Of a stretch of 64,000 nt of DNA, positions 20,240 through 29,548 are shown piece by piece. Position 1 is the first letter of the stretch, and every line of letters starts with the position of its first letter. The notes under the pieces are model-generated. The model saw only the letters and a program-made list of their open reading frames with translations, ran no database searches and had not been told where the DNA came from. The position numbers and the translations under genes were made by a program. Source of the stretch: Planctomycetota bacterium (GTDB lineage Bacteria > Planctomycetota > Phycisphaerae > FEN-1346). The stretch is taken from positions 1 to 64,000 of the forward strand of contig JAUVZF010000010.1 in the NCBI GenBank assembly GCA_030602705.1, written 5' to 3'.

Positions 20240-21619
20240 CTACAGTGTCTCGGGCCTGCGCTGCACGTCGCCGAAAACCTCGTGGACCGTGGTGTCCATT
20301 TCCTCGTCGCTCATGGCGGGGACGCGGCCGGCCTCGTACAGCGATTGGATCCAGTTGTTGATCTGGACGATGCGCGGGTCGTTCTTGGCAACGTCCTCGG
20401 GCAGGTCGTACCGTCGCTGGATCCAGCCCAGGACGCCGGCAACGCCGCTCTTGTCCGTGAGGCCGATCCGGATCGGCCGTCCCAGGATATTGTCGGTGTC
20501 GAACGGGTTGTAGATCTCCTCGTTCTTCAGCAGTCCGTCGGCGTGGATGCCGGCCCGTGTCATGTTGAAGTCGCGGCCGACCAGGGGGCAGCGCGGGTCG
20601 ATGCTCTGGCCGATCTCGGCCCGGTAGTAGTCGGCCATCTCGGTGATGACCGAGTAATCGACGCCTTCGGTCTCGCCCCAGAGCATGGCGTGCTCAACGA
20701 TGAGGCCCTCGATGGGCGGGTTGCCGGTCCGCTCGCCGATCGAGAGGAACGTGCCGTTGGCCGCGCAGCAACCGTGCAGCCAGGCCGTCGTGGCGTTGAC
20801 GAGGACCTTGTGGAAATCGTTGTGCCCGTGCCACTCCAGCCACTCGGGCGGCACACCCGCCTCACGCCGCAGGCAGTAGACGACCTTGGCCACCGAGCGC
20901 GGCAGTTGTGCCCCCACATACGGCACGCCGAAGCCGAGCGTGTCGCACATCCGGATCTTGACGGGCACCTCGTACTGCTCGGCCAGCGACATCAACTCCG
21001 CCACGAAGGGGGTAACGAATCCTTCGATGTCGGCCCGGGTGATGTCCTCCAGATGGCACCGCGGGATGATGCCCTCGTCGAGGGCCGCCTTGACCGTGTC
21101 GAGGTACATCTCGAGGGCCTGCTTGCGGGTCCGCTGCAGTTTCAGGAAGATGTGGTAGTCGGAGCACGAGGTCAGGATGCCCGTTTCCTTCAGGCCGATC
21201 TCCTTGACCAATCTGAAGTCTTCCTTGACGGGTCGGATCCATCCCGTGACCTGCGGATACTCGTACCCGAGCGCCAGACACTTCTCGACCGCCTCGCGGT
21301 CCTTCCTGCTATAGAGGAAGAACTCGCTGGCCCGGACCAGGCCGCGCGGCCCGGCGAGCCGGTGCATGAACTTGTACAATTCGACGATCTGCTCGACCGT
21401 GTACGGCGCGCGGGCCTGCTGACCGTCGCGGAACGTCGTGTCGGTGATCCACGTTTCCTCGGGGATGAACGTCGGCACCCTCTCATGCGTAAACGAGATC
21501 TTCGGAAACTGGTCGTACGGGAAGATGTCGCGGTACAGGTTCGGCTCCGCGACGTCCTCGAGCCGGTGCGGCTTGAGGTCCGTGTAGAAGGACTGTGTAT
21601 GGTGGTCGAAGTGTAACAC
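20240..21619 (-). CDS. DRE-TIM acyltransferase (citrate/homocitrate/isopropylmalate synthase-like)
   Basis: A 459-residue member of the HMGL-like (DRE-TIM) family, which condenses acetyl-CoA with a 2-oxoacid. The metal/active-site motif is DTTFRDGQQ (D60-Q68) and the HxH metal ligands lie in EWHGHNDFHK. It lacks the C-terminal LeuA regulatory domain, so it is not a canonical isopropylmalate synthase. Homocitrate synthase and the Re-face citrate synthase of anaerobes belong to the same broad group; sequence alone does not separate them here. The GTG at 21619 has AAGGAG seven bases upstream. No leucine or lysine pathway gene is nearby. Confidence 0.8.
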   Translation of the reverse strand: MLHFDHHTQSFYTDLKPHRLEDVAEPNLYRDIFPYDQFPKISFTHERVPTFIPEETWITDTTFRDGQQARAPYTVEQIVELYKFMHRLAGPRGLVRASEFFLYSRKDREAVEKCLALGYEYPQVTGWIRPVKEDFRLVKEIGLKETGILTSCSDYHIFLKLQRTRKQALEMYLDTVKAALDEGIIPRCHLEDITRADIEGFVTPFVAELMSLAEQYEVPVKIRMCDTLGFGVPYVGAQLPRSVAKVVYCLRREAGVPPEWLEWHGHNDFHKVLVNATTAWLHGCCAANGTFLSIGERTGNPPIEGLIVEHAMLWGETEGVDYSVITEMADYYRAEIGQSIDPRCPLVGRDFNMTRAGIHADGLLKNEEIYNPFDTDNILGRPIRIGLTDKSGVAGVLGWIQRRYDLPEDVAKNDPRIVQINNWIQSLYEAGRVPAMSDEEMDTTVHEVFGDVQRRPETL

Positions 21620-22002
21620 GTCGCGCTCCTTTCCGCTTCGCGGCCCGTCGCGGCCGACGGCCGGACATGCGGCACACTATCGAGAGCCGCGATTATATCG
21701 ACAAAGGCCTCACCGTCAATCCTGGTGTGCCCTGGAGCAGTTCTCGAGGCCCGTCCGGACATCGCACTTTCTTCGCGTGGCCGGTGCCGGGTGCTTGAAT
21801 GCGATAGGTTTATCCTGCAGGGCAGGCACGTGCCTCTGAAGGTTTTTTGTGTTGCGGCAAGCGGTGGAGTCTCTATCCTATGGTGCGACGAGAGGGCCGG
21901 GGGATGCACGTCCGCCCTGCTTTCGGGAGAAAGACCGCTCGCCGCCTGTGCAGGCGGGCTGTGGATACGGGCATTCGGTTAACCCAGGAAGGAGTATAGT
22001 CA
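21620..22002. other. Intergenic region with probable HU promoter
   Basis: The 383-bp divergent gap between the acyltransferase and the HU gene holds no convincing gene. A modest promoter reading rightward is TTGCGG at 21852-21857, a 16-bp spacer and TATCCT at 21874-21879, which would give the HU gene a leader of about 120 nt. AAGGAG lies just before the HU start. Confidence 0.35.
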
Positions 22003-22281
22003 ATGGCGAAAGCAATGACGAAGTCGCAGGTGCTGACCGCTCTGGCTGAGACATTGGAGATCAGCAAGAAGGACGCCGCGCGGTTCGTCGAGGTCCTCGT
22101 GAATCTGGCCTACAGGGAGGCCCCGAACGGCTTCACGATCCCCGGCCTCGGGAAACTGGTCGTCGTCAACCGCAAGGCCCGCATGGGCCGCAACCCGCAG
22201 ACCGGCGAGCCACTCCACATCCCGGCCAAGACGGTTCTGAAGTTCCGCATCGCCAAGGCCGCCAAGGACGCTTGCCTGTAG
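22003..22281 (+). CDS. HU/IHF-family DNA-binding protein
   Basis: A 92-residue nucleoid-associated protein. The N-terminal helical dimerisation part (KSQVLTALAETLEISKKDAA) leads into the beta-arm region with GFTIPGLGKLVVVNRKARMGRNPQTGE, where the arm motif GRNPQTGE is diagnostic. Its arm follows the HU pattern but the first helices diverge, as in planctomycete HU-like proteins. AAGGAG precedes the ATG. It is monocistronic, followed by a probable terminator. Confidence 0.93.
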   Translation: MAKAMTKSQVLTALAETLEISKKDAARFVEVLVNLAYREAPNGFTIPGLGKLVVVNRKARMGRNPQTGEPLHIPAKTVLKFRIAKAAKDACL

Positions 22282-22326
22282 CGCAGGCTTTCCGCCGGTT
22301 CGACAATCGATCACCGCATACCAAGG

Positions 22327-22353
22327 GCCGACCGTCCTGACGGGTCGGTCTTT
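22327..22353 (+). terminator. Probable terminator of the HU gene
   Basis: CCGACCGTC and GACGGGTCGG form a stem with one bulge and a two-base loop, followed by TTT. It lies about 45 bp after the HU stop. The T-run is short, so intrinsic termination is plausible but not certain. Confidence 0.5.
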
Positions 22354-22376
22354 GCCTCTGCGCCGCCGGCCGCGGT

Positions 22377-22985
22377 TCAACCCTCCCCCCGCCGCAGCGT
22401 GACGTCCCGCAGCGCACCGCCCGTGTGCCACGTCGCAACGCCGAACGGGCGGCGGGGCTCGACCTCCAGCCAGATGCCGAACGTGTGGCCGCCGCGCTGC
22501 TGGTCGACGACCTTCTGGCCGTCGATGAACGCCTCGATACGCTCGTCCGTCACGCGCAGCGTCAGATGGTACCACCGGTTCGACTCGAAGGTGATGGTCC
22601 GGGCGGTGGCGTTCTCGGAGGCGCTGTACCCGTCCACGTTCGAGAGGCCGACGACCGTGCCGCCCCAGCCGTCGACGATCCACGTGCAGTGCGACGAGCC
22701 CACCGGAAACGTCATGCCGCAGAAGAAGTCGCGGCCGCCCGCGCGCATGGCGTCGAGTGCCACCTCGTAGTTCGTCGTGGGGAACTCGCCTGCGCGGGCG
22801 ATGCCGGTCTGGTCGTCGCCCGCCTCAAGGTGAACGACGCCGCCGGCCACGTGGATCTTGCCGTGCTTCTCGAAGAACCCGTCCGCCGGCGCCGTCCAGC
22901 CGGTGAGGTCGCGGCCGTTGAAGAGACGGACGGCACCCGGCTCGAGCCGCTCGTCGGCCGGCGGCGGAATCCTCGACGTGGGAGG
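22377..22985 (-). pseudogene. DUF1080 (LamG-like) protein lacking a proper start
   Basis: The reading frame encodes a DUF1080 domain, the beta-sandwich found in planctomycete 3-keto-disaccharide hydrolase-like proteins. It begins VRLFNGRDLTGW near 22915 and ends DVTLRRGEG. Upstream the frame is open only to a TAA at 22986-22988 and contains no ATG, GTG or TTG before the domain begins; the first usable codon is an internal GTG at 22850, already inside the domain. The signal peptide expected for this family is missing. I read it as a 5'-damaged gene behind the amidase gene, though a non-canonical start or assembly error is possible. Confidence 0.6.
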
Positions 22986-23049
22986 TTACCCCGTCTCGGC
23001 CTCGTGTACGAGATGGAAAAACCTGCTGCGCCCTGCATCGTGAGCAGGC

Positions 23050-23718
23050 TCACGCCAGCCGCCGGAAGATCTCGTCGTACGGAAACAGCCGGCCCGGGCA
23101 ATGGGTGGGCTTGAGTTGCCCGTGGCCGTAGATGCGGCTGCGCGGAATGCCATACCGCTGCTGGAGGAACCGAACGACGCGGGCGCACGATTCGATCTGG
23201 GCTTCGGTCGGACGGTAGTGGTCGAAGTTGCCGACCAGGCACACACCGATGCCCACGTCGTTGTATTCGGGATGGCCCGCGACCTTGCAGTGGGCCCCGT
23301 GCTTCTGCTTGGGCCAGCGGCTGCCGATCTCGATGACGCCGTTGCCGGCCCCGGCGCCGTTTCCGATGACGAAGTGGTACCCGAGTTCATCCCACCCGTG
23401 GTTGCGGTGCATCCGGTCGAACTCGATGGCCGAGCCGCGGTCGGTCGCGCTGTGGTGCAGGATGATGTACCGCCAGTTGCGTTCGGCGCCCGGCGGAATC
23501 CACGCGCTCGGGCCGCGCGCAACGGCCACGCGTGATCCCGACCTCGCCTGCGACGGGCCGGCGGCATACGCCTTCGGGCCGCCGGTGCGCGGGCCGAAGT
23601 ACGGCGGTGCGGGGTCGCGCACCAGGCCTGCCCCGCGGTTGCAGCCGGCGAGCACGAGGCCCGCCGACGCACCCGCAGCGCCGGTCACGAGTTTCTTCAG
23701 AAAATCTCTGCGGTTCAT
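23050..23718 (-). CDS. Tat-exported N-acetylmuramoyl-L-alanine amidase (PGRP type)
   Basis: A 222-residue Amidase_2/PGRP-domain protein that should cleave the amide bond between muramic acid and the peptide stem. The N terminus MNRRDFLKKL is a twin-arginine signal, and LAGC after the hydrophobic stretch is a lipobox, so it is probably a Tat-exported lipoprotein. The zinc ligands appear in LHHSATD, GAHCKVAGH and HCPGRLFPYDE. The ATG at 23718 was preferred to a GTG two codons earlier because it starts the RR motif. The broken DUF1080 gene follows 64 bp downstream. Confidence 0.9.
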   Translation of the reverse strand: MNRRDFLKKLVTGAAGASAGLVLAGCNRGAGLVRDPAPPYFGPRTGGPKAYAAGPSQARSGSRVAVARGPSAWIPPGAERNWRYIILHHSATDRGSAIEFDRMHRNHGWDELGYHFVIGNGAGAGNGVIEIGSRWPKQKHGAHCKVAGHPEYNDVGIGVCLVGNFDHYRPTEAQIESCARVVRFLQQRYGIPRSRIYGHGQLKPTHCPGRLFPYDEIFRRLA

Positions 23719-23867
23719 GCCCACCGTCCTGAATCGTCTGCGGCCTGAATCCCCACGGCACGGGCAGTCGTATTCCGCAAGACCCTCAGTGTTTCATCGT
23801 ATGATTTGCGTCCGATAGTTCAACTTTCTTGGAAAAAACGTCGGGCCCCAACCCGCCGGCCATCGAG

Positions 23868-24387
23868 TTACTCGACCGGCGTCAGTCTTACGTAGTCCAC
23901 ACCCGCCATGTGGCCGGGCGTCATCTTCGGGTTGGCGCCGGTAATGACGAGGATGAACTTGTGTTTGCCGGCCTCCAGGTCGTCGAGTGCCCAGGTCGAT
24001 CGGGCCGGTCGCAACGACGCCGTCGTTCCAGCAATCAATGGGTGAACCGAGTTTCTTCCCGTCGAGGCAGAACTGGATGATGGCGTAATCGATGGCCTTC
24101 GTCAGGTTGGTCGTGACCTTATATTTGCCGGTCTTCTTGACGGGCAGTTGGAGTTCGAGCCGGTCGCCGGACTTGCCGTGGGTCCACCACAGTTGACAGT
24201 CGCTCGACCATTTGGGACCGAATCCGCCCATCTGCTGCTGCCGGACTCTGCCGCCCGTCTTCGCCAGGACGTTCAACGTCTCGGCCTCGATGGCGCCTTT
24301 GACGATGCGCGGCTCGGGCGGTTTGGCGTAGCCGACGCGGTCGGCCACCGCAACGGCAAGCGCAAGTTCGCACGCGAATCCGTTCAT
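23868..24387 (-). pseudogene. Frameshifted sugar-binding-type exported protein
   Basis: The first part starts MNGFACELALAVAV and contains a beta-sandwich with the signature IEAETLNVLAKTGGRV ... QLWWTHGKSGDRLEL ... PIDLG. Immediately after PIDLG, near 23998-24003, the frame is lost. In the frame shifted by one base the expected ending resumes: LDDLEAGKHKFILVITG, then MAGVDYVRLTPVE and a stop at 23868. Thus one inserted base (or two deleted) separates two halves of a domain related to those in planctomycete glycoside-binding proteins. The ATG at 24387 has GGGGAGG upstream; a GTG at 24411 overlaps the preceding stop as GTGA and is an alternative. Sequencing error is possible. Confidence 0.7.
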
Positions 24388-24407
24388 CGGGGACCTCCCC
24401 TTCCGTT

Positions 24408-25343
24408 TCACTCCGGGGCTTGCTCCGGAATCAACGGGGCCTCATCTCGAAACACCGCCCACGCGTCGCCGAATTGCTGAATGAAATGCAGCGAATAACT
24501 CCGCCTGAAGACGAGCAGCGGCAGCAGGATAACGGCGCCAAGGTACGGCAGCGCCGCCAGGCAGCACGTAAAGCACGTGGCCAGGCACGTCGCGATGCCG
24601 ATACCCAGGGCGAGAACGATCTTCATCAGGTAAAACAGCACGATCGGCCCGACGTGGCCCCGCAGCAGTTCCCGATAGAACACCCCCCACGCCGGCACCG
24701 CCCGCAGATTTTGCAGATACATCACGGGGATGATGAAATCCTCCAGGAACAACGAGACAACGACGGCGGTCAGCACGCAAGGAAGCCACAGCATAACGAA
24801 GGTCAAGATGGCCGCGATGGCCGTGCCGCCGAACTCCTCCGCCTGAATGTCGGCCCACGCAATCGCCAGCCCCAACAGGGCAACCAGCACGAAAACACCG
24901 AAACTGATCAGGCCGAACACCAGCCGGAACCAGAACAGGCTGTTGCCAAGCGCCCGGAACCGCCGCCACGGTTCCACCACGGCGCCGCGGTTACGCACCA
25001 CGCCGTCAAGGAACATGAACTTGCCTCGCGACTGAAGCCACGACAGCACCAGGCCGATGGCTACCAGCAGGAGCAGCACGGCCACGCCCACCGAGATGAC
25101 CAGCGTCAGGTGCTCCTCGGCCCATTCGGCCGCTTCGGCGAACGCCTCGCCGATGGGCGAAGGACCGCCCTCTTCCCAGCGGTACTTGCTGCCCACGTTG
25201 AAGTTCACGCCACCTTCGCCCAGATGAGCGAGCCAGGCGCAGAAACCCAGCACAAACCACTTGCGGAGGTCAAAAGGCTTGAACAGCACCAGCCCCACGC
25301 GCTTGAAAGCGGAACCGATCGGGTCGATGATGGAAATGGCCAT
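24408..25343 (-). CDS. Polytopic membrane protein (planctomycete DUF type)
   Basis: A 311-residue protein with about six hydrophobic segments. It opens with DPIGSAFKRVGLVLFKPFDLRKWFVLGF, a pattern I associate with glycerophosphoryl-type or DUF7544-like membrane proteins of planctomycetes. A cysteine-rich stretch ATCLATCFTCCLAALP lies in a late segment. Function is unknown. It overlaps the following frameshifted gene's alternative GTG by four bases, suggesting an operon. Confidence 0.7.
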   Translation of the reverse strand: MAISIIDPIGSAFKRVGLVLFKPFDLRKWFVLGFCAWLAHLGEGGVNFNVGSKYRWEEGGPSPIGEAFAEAAEWAEEHLTLVISVGVAVLLLLVAIGLVLSWLQSRGKFMFLDGVVRNRGAVVEPWRRFRALGNSLFWFRLVFGLISFGVFVLVALLGLAIAWADIQAEEFGGTAIAAILTFVMLWLPCVLTAVVVSLFLEDFIIPVMYLQNLRAVPAWGVFYRELLRGHVGPIVLFYLMKIVLALGIGIATCLATCFTCCLAALPYLGAVILLPLLVFRRSYSLHFIQQFGDAWAVFRDEAPLIPEQAPE

Positions 25344-25390
25344 ACCATGCCCCTTGAAAAAGGACCGTTTCGCCAGCCCCGCAGCGGTCG

Positions 25391-25849
25391 CTACGGGCCG
25401 AACGTCACTTCGATTGCCTGGCCGCGCTCCACCTCAACCGGATGAGCCAGGGTCAGCGTCACGCACGCGCCGTCCTGTTTTACGTCGGCGGCGACCTTGC
25501 GGCCGGTGATGCCCTTGGCGGGGCCGGCCAGGATCGTGTGCCGTCCTTCCCTGAGCATCATCTCTTTCCACGAATCGTTCAGCCCGAACCAGGTGGTTGC
25601 GCCGCGCGAATCGTTGAGGGGTCCGAAATGGCACTGCCGGTACGTGGTGCCCTCGAAGTTCTCGACCGCCCGTTTCTTCACCAGGGCCGCACCCGAGTAG
25701 TACGCGTCGCCGCCCAGGTTGATGCCGAACCGGACGGTGCCCGAGACGAGGACCTTGTCGGTGATCGTGATGGTGGTGCCGTCGCGTCCGGCAGCCTTCG
25801 CGCCGCAACCCGTTGCCGTCACTGCCGCGATGACCAGCCAACGCGCCAC
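25391..25849 (-). CDS. Small lipoprotein, possibly truncated
   Basis: The chosen GTG start gives MARWLVIAAVTATGC, a compact lipoprotein signal with lipobox TATGC; a TTG at 25888 would add 13 residues. The 152-residue product then reads like the N-terminal carbohydrate-binding region of larger planctomycete exported proteins (VRFGINLGGDAYYSG, TTWFGLNDSWKEM) and stops just after VERGQAIEVTFGP. A stop so soon after what looks like an internal linker suggests truncation, but this is only an impression. It lies between GH127 and the polytopic membrane protein. Confidence 0.6.
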   Translation of the reverse strand: MARWLVIAAVTATGCGAKAAGRDGTTITITDKVLVSGTVRFGINLGGDAYYSGAALVKKRAVENFEGTTYRQCHFGPLNDSRGATTWFGLNDSWKEMMLREGRHTILAGPAKGITGRKVAADVKQDGACVTLTLAHPVEVERGQAIEVTFGP

Positions 25850-25943
25850 ACGCCTGGAGTTTATCGGTGGCCCCTTTCGCCAGATCAACGCGCCGCGCCC
25901 ATACGGGTCCGTACTGGGACAAGCGCGGCGGCTAACATCGCGC

Positions 25944-28040
25944 CTATTTCGCCTTGCCGACGCGCCATTCGAGGATGCCGCCGGAGACCTTCGGCTGCAA
26001 TTCGACCTCCAGCCGCAGGCCGTCCGTCTCGACCGCGTCGAACGTCACGCGGTTGAACTTGTCTTTCTCGACGCCGCCGGCCGACGCGCCGGTGACCGGC
26101 TTCGGCACGGGGCGGGTCGTGTCGCGCTTCTCGGGAATCCAGACCATCATGGGCCCCGCCTCGCGGTGGTCCCAGGCGTAGTACGGGACGGCGAGCAGGT
26201 CGGTGGGTGTATCGTCGCCGTCGTCGCGTCGGACCATCGCTTTGCCCTTGATGACCGTGACGCCGCCGAGGAGATCGCCGCGGTGTTCCGCCGCGAGTTT
26301 CGCATCCGGCGGCAGGTACAGGTTGCCGAGGTGCTTGCCGTTATCGGCGCCTTCGAGGCAGTAGACGATGGGCCCGCGCTGAATGGCCACGCGCCCGCTG
26401 TTGCCCTTGACCTTGGGATGCGAATAGACCCGGCGGACGGGCATCGGCAGGTTCAGTTCGATAACGTCGCCTTTCTTCCACTGGCGCGTGACGCGAGCAT
26501 AGCCTTTCCGGATGTCGAGCCGGCCTACCGGCTCGCCGTTGACGGACACGCTTGCGCCGGGCGCGCCCTTGACGGAGGCCATGCGGTAAAGACCGGCCGT
26601 GGCCGTCTCGCCGCGTGACCAGGCGGGGATGCGCAGGGCGAGGGTAAACGCCGCAGGCCTGTCCGGTTCGACCGTCAGGCGTACTAGCCCGTCCCACGGG
26701 TAGCGCGTCTGCTGCTTGAGCGTCACGGTGCCGGCCTTCCATTTGACTCGCGCCGTGCTGGCGGCGTACAGGTTCACGTAGATGCCGTCGGAGTCGGTGG
26801 CGTAGACGTACCCGGGGATGGACGGCAGCGTCCGGACGACGTTCGTCGGGCAGCACGCGCAGCCGAACCACGCCTGGCGGTGGTGCTTGCCGCTGCTGTC
26901 GAGCGGATTGACGTAGAAGAACTTCTCGCCGTCGAGCGAGACGCCCGAGAGAAACCCATTGTAAAGAACCCGCTCGAGGATGTCGGCATACTTGGCGTCG
27001 GCGTGCAGGAGGTTCATCCGGTGGTTCCAGAACGCGTGGCCGCAGGCTGCACACGTCTCGCAGTAGGCCGTGCGGTTCGGCAACTCGTAGTTCTTTCCGA
27101 ACGCCTCGCCGCGTCGGCTGGAACCGACGCCTCCGGTCACGTACATCTTCTTTGTGGCGGTGTTGGCCCAGAGTTGGTCGAGTGCGGCGATGTACGCCTT
27201 GTCGCGCGTGTAGGCGGCCACGTCGGCCATGCCGCAGTACAGGTACATCGCCCGGACGGCGTGGCCCACGGGCTCCGTCTGCTCGATGACGGGCGTGTGG
27301 TCCTGCAAGTACGGTCCGTAGAGTTTGCGGCCGCCGGCGCGTCCGCGCTCGTCGAGGAAGAACTTCGCGAGGTTCAGGTACCGCTCTTCGCCGGTCGCCT
27401 CGTAGAGTTTGACGAGCGCCAGTTCGATCTCCTCGTGTCCGGGCACGCCGTGCCGTTTGTCCGGCCCGAAGATGGAGTCGATGAGGTCGGCCAGGCGAAT
27501 GGCCACATTGAGCATGCTCCGCTTGCCGGTGGCGCGGTAGTGGGCCACCGCCGCCTCAAAGAAGTGTCCGGCGCAGTAGAGTTCGTGCATCGAGCGGAGG
27601 TTCGTCCACCGCTTCTCGGGATCCTTGAGCGTGTAGAAACAGAAGAGGTAGCCGTTCTTCTGCTGGGCGGCGGCGATGGTGTCGATCAGGTCGTCCAGGT
27701 ACTTCTCGAGTTTCGCATCCGGGTGGGCGGCCAACGAGTACGCCGCCCCTTCGATGACCTTGTAAACATCGCTGTCGTTAAAGTAGGTGCCCTCGAACTT
27801 CCCCTCCATGCGGCCGGCGGCCTTGGCGAAGTTGCGGATGCGGCCCGTGTCCTCGCACTTCTTGAAGTCGTGGGGAACCGTCTTGGTGCGGTTCGTTTCG
27901 ATCCGCGGCGCCCAGAACGCATCCGTCACCTTGACGTCGGTAAACGGTACGGGCGTAAGTTTGCGGTGCGGCTTCTCGGCGGCCGCAAGCACCGACGCGC
28001 CGAGCGCCGTCGCCAGTAGAATCGACGTTACGCGCCTCAT
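25944..28040 (-). CDS. GH127 beta-L-arabinofuranosidase-type glycoside hydrolase
   Basis: A 698-residue exported protein of family GH127 (formerly DUF1680), which removes terminal beta-L-arabinofuranose from plant glycans. After a signal peptide, the (alpha/alpha)6 domain carries the zinc-site motif [13 protein letters not shown] near residue 325 and the nucleophile motif [12 protein letters not shown] near 394, with the adjacent cysteines that supply the nucleophile and a zinc ligand. All expected catalytic residues are present. The ATG at 28040 has a strong AGGAGG. Neighbouring lipoprotein and sugar-binding remnants suggest a polysaccharide-use locus. Confidence 0.93.
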   Translation of the reverse strand: MRRVTSILLATALGASVLAAAEKPHRKLTPVPFTDVKVTDAFWAPRIETNRTKTVPHDFKKCEDTGRIRNFAKAAGRMEGKFEGTYFNDSDVYKVIEGAAYSLAAHPDAKLEKYLDDLIDTIAAAQQKNGYLFCFYTLKDPEKRWTNLRSMHELYCAGHFFEAAVAHYRATGKRSMLNVAIRLADLIDSIFGPDKRHGVPGHEEIELALVKLYEATGEERYLNLAKFFLDERGRAGGRKLYGPYLQDHTPVIEQTEPVGHAVRAMYLYCGMADVAAYTRDKAYIAALDQLWANTATKKMYVTGGVGSSRRGEAFGKNYELPNRTAYCETCAACGHAFWNHRMNLLHADAKYADILERVLYNGFLSGVSLDGEKFFYVNPLDSSGKHHRQAWFGCACCPTNVVRTLPSIPGYVYATDSDGIYVNLYAASTARVKWKAGTVTLKQQTRYPWDGLVRLTVEPDRPAAFTLALRIPAWSRGETATAGLYRMASVKGAPGASVSVNGEPVGRLDIRKGYARVTRQWKKGDVIELNLPMPVRRVYSHPKVKGNSGRVAIQRGPIVYCLEGADNGKHLGNLYLPPDAKLAAEHRGDLLGGVTVIKGKAMVRRDDGDDTPTDLLAVPYYAWDHREAGPMMVWIPEKRDTTRPVPKPVTGASAGGVEKDKFNRVTFDAVETDGLRLEVELQPKVSGGILEWRVGKAK

Positions 28041-28258
28041 TCGCTTGCCTCCTGACAGTCTGCTCCTCAACCTCATCCCGTTCTGTTGAACGCTGCGCCG
28101 ACCCGGCGGCGCTTCTGAAAACCGTCTGCCTATCTTCGCACAGCGGGCCGGCCGGCTCTACCGAAAAACGCGCCGTCGGTTCGCCCGCCGCCGGGATAGT
28201 CTTGCCTGGGCCGAAGCGGCGGGACTACAATGACCGAGCCGCGACGGGAGGCGATGGT

Positions 28259-28786
28259 GTGAGACTGCCCCGATCCGTAGCCCTGTACCTGCTCGCCGGC
28301 GTTGTGACGGCGGTTGCAGGGCGCGATACGCGCCCACCGGGGAATACGGCGCCGGCGACCCCTGGCGAACGCAAGGAATACAAAGTGACCAAGACCGATG
28401 AAGAGTGGGGCGAGCAGTTGACACCTGAACAGTTCCGCGTGACACGCCAGAAGGGCACCGAGCGGCCGTTCACCGGCAAGTACTGGGCCACGACAACGCC
28501 GGGCGTGTACCGGTGCGTCTGCTGCGGCCAGGCGGTGTTCGCGTCGGACGCGAAGTTCGACGCCAGGTGCGGCTGGCCGAGTTTCTTCGAGCCTGTCTGC
28601 GGGGAGCACATCGACGAGCAGCCGGACCATAGCGGCGGCAGGGAGCGCACCGAGGTCCAATGCAGTCGCTGCGGCGCCCACCTCGGCCACGTCTTCAACG
28701 ACGGCCCGGCGCCGAAGGGCCTGCGGTACTGCATCAACTCCGCGGCCCTTGACCTCGAACCCAAGCCCAAAGACTCCGACAAGTAG
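28259..28786 (+). CDS. msrB: Exported peptide-methionine (R)-S-oxide reductase
   Basis: MsrB reduces methionine-R-sulfoxide in proteins. The 175-residue product has an N-terminal hydrophobic export segment followed by the MsrB domain: [15 protein letters not shown], structural zinc pairs CVCCGQ and CSRCGAH, and the catalytic cysteine in [10 protein letters not shown]. The GTG at 28259 is preceded by GGGAGG at seven bases, which decides the start. Export suggests repair of envelope proteins. It stands alone and is divergent from GH127. I see nothing in the following 250 bp. Confidence 0.93.
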   Translation: MRLPRSVALYLLAGVVTAVAGRDTRPPGNTAPATPGERKEYKVTKTDEEWGEQLTPEQFRVTRQKGTERPFTGKYWATTTPGVYRCVCCGQAVFASDAKFDARCGWPSFFEPVCGEHIDEQPDHSGGRERTEVQCSRCGAHLGHVFNDGPAPKGLRYCINSAALDLEPKPKDSDK

Positions 28787-29035
28787 GCCGCGCCCGCGCC
28801 GGCACGGTCCGGTGCCTGGCCTTCGCGAAGATCGAGGACCTGGTGTATGCGTGTACGAACGCGCACCGCGCGGGAGAGTCGGCGGCAGGTTCTTTTTAGC
28901 GCCGAGGGCGCAGAGGGAACGGAGAGATCGCGGAGAACGGCCGGAGTTTGTGTAACGGCAGAGGATAGCGACAGCCAAGCAGAATAAACTCGTGCCGTGG
29001 GTTACGCAGGAATGTCGGCATCAGGGACCGTTGCC

Positions 29036-29458
29036 CTATATGCCACCGATCATAATGAGAGCCAGAATCAGCAAAGGCATGCGAACCAAGTAATCAGCGG
29101 CCCATAAGGAGGCGAGTGCAGCGGCTGCGAGCATCAGCGTGCGCCACCTTCCCAGCCGGAACGCAAGCCAGCAGCAACCAAGGACCAGGACGATTCGTGT
29201 CGCGTAGAACAGCGCGCGTCGTGCGATCAGAACGCTCGTCTCAAGCGAATCACCTCCCGGTACAAGCAAGAGCCCATAGTACGCAACGTAAAAGGCCAGC
29301 GACACGACAAGCGAGCGCAGAAACCAGTGCCGCCAAGGTCGAGGTTCCAGCCCGAGTCCTCGCTTCTTCGCGATCAGGTACAGGACGCTTCCTAGAACAC
29401 ACGCGCCAACTCCAACCTGAACCACCTGGAGGAGAAACAACACCGTGTCCTGTTCCAT
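29036..29458 (-). CDS. Four-helix membrane protein, unknown function
   Basis: A 140-residue protein with about four hydrophobic segments separated by basic loops (AKKRGLGLEPRPWRHW, FRLGRWRT). AAGGAG precedes the ATG by about nine bases. It lies downstream of korB on the same strand but after a 90-bp gap, and its base composition is a little lower in GC than its neighbours. I recognise no family. Confidence 0.6.
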   Translation of the reverse strand: MEQDTVLFLLQVVQVGVGACVLGSVLYLIAKKRGLGLEPRPWRHWFLRSLVVSLAFYVAYYGLLLVPGGDSLETSVLIARRALFYATRIVLVLGCCWLAFRLGRWRTLMLAAAALASLWAADYLVRMPLLILALIMIGGI

Positions 29459-29548
29459 CCGTATGCACTCCTTCGGCCGCTAGGTCTTACACCACCCCAA
29501 CACGGTCGTGATCAAACGTTGTGGTTTGGCCGCGCCTCCGTTACCCAG

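Noticed and set aside
22712-23242. Alternative minus-strand frame covering the DUF1080 start region
   Set aside because: Its product is arginine/serine-rich without domains and overlaps the true amidase and DUF1080 frames.
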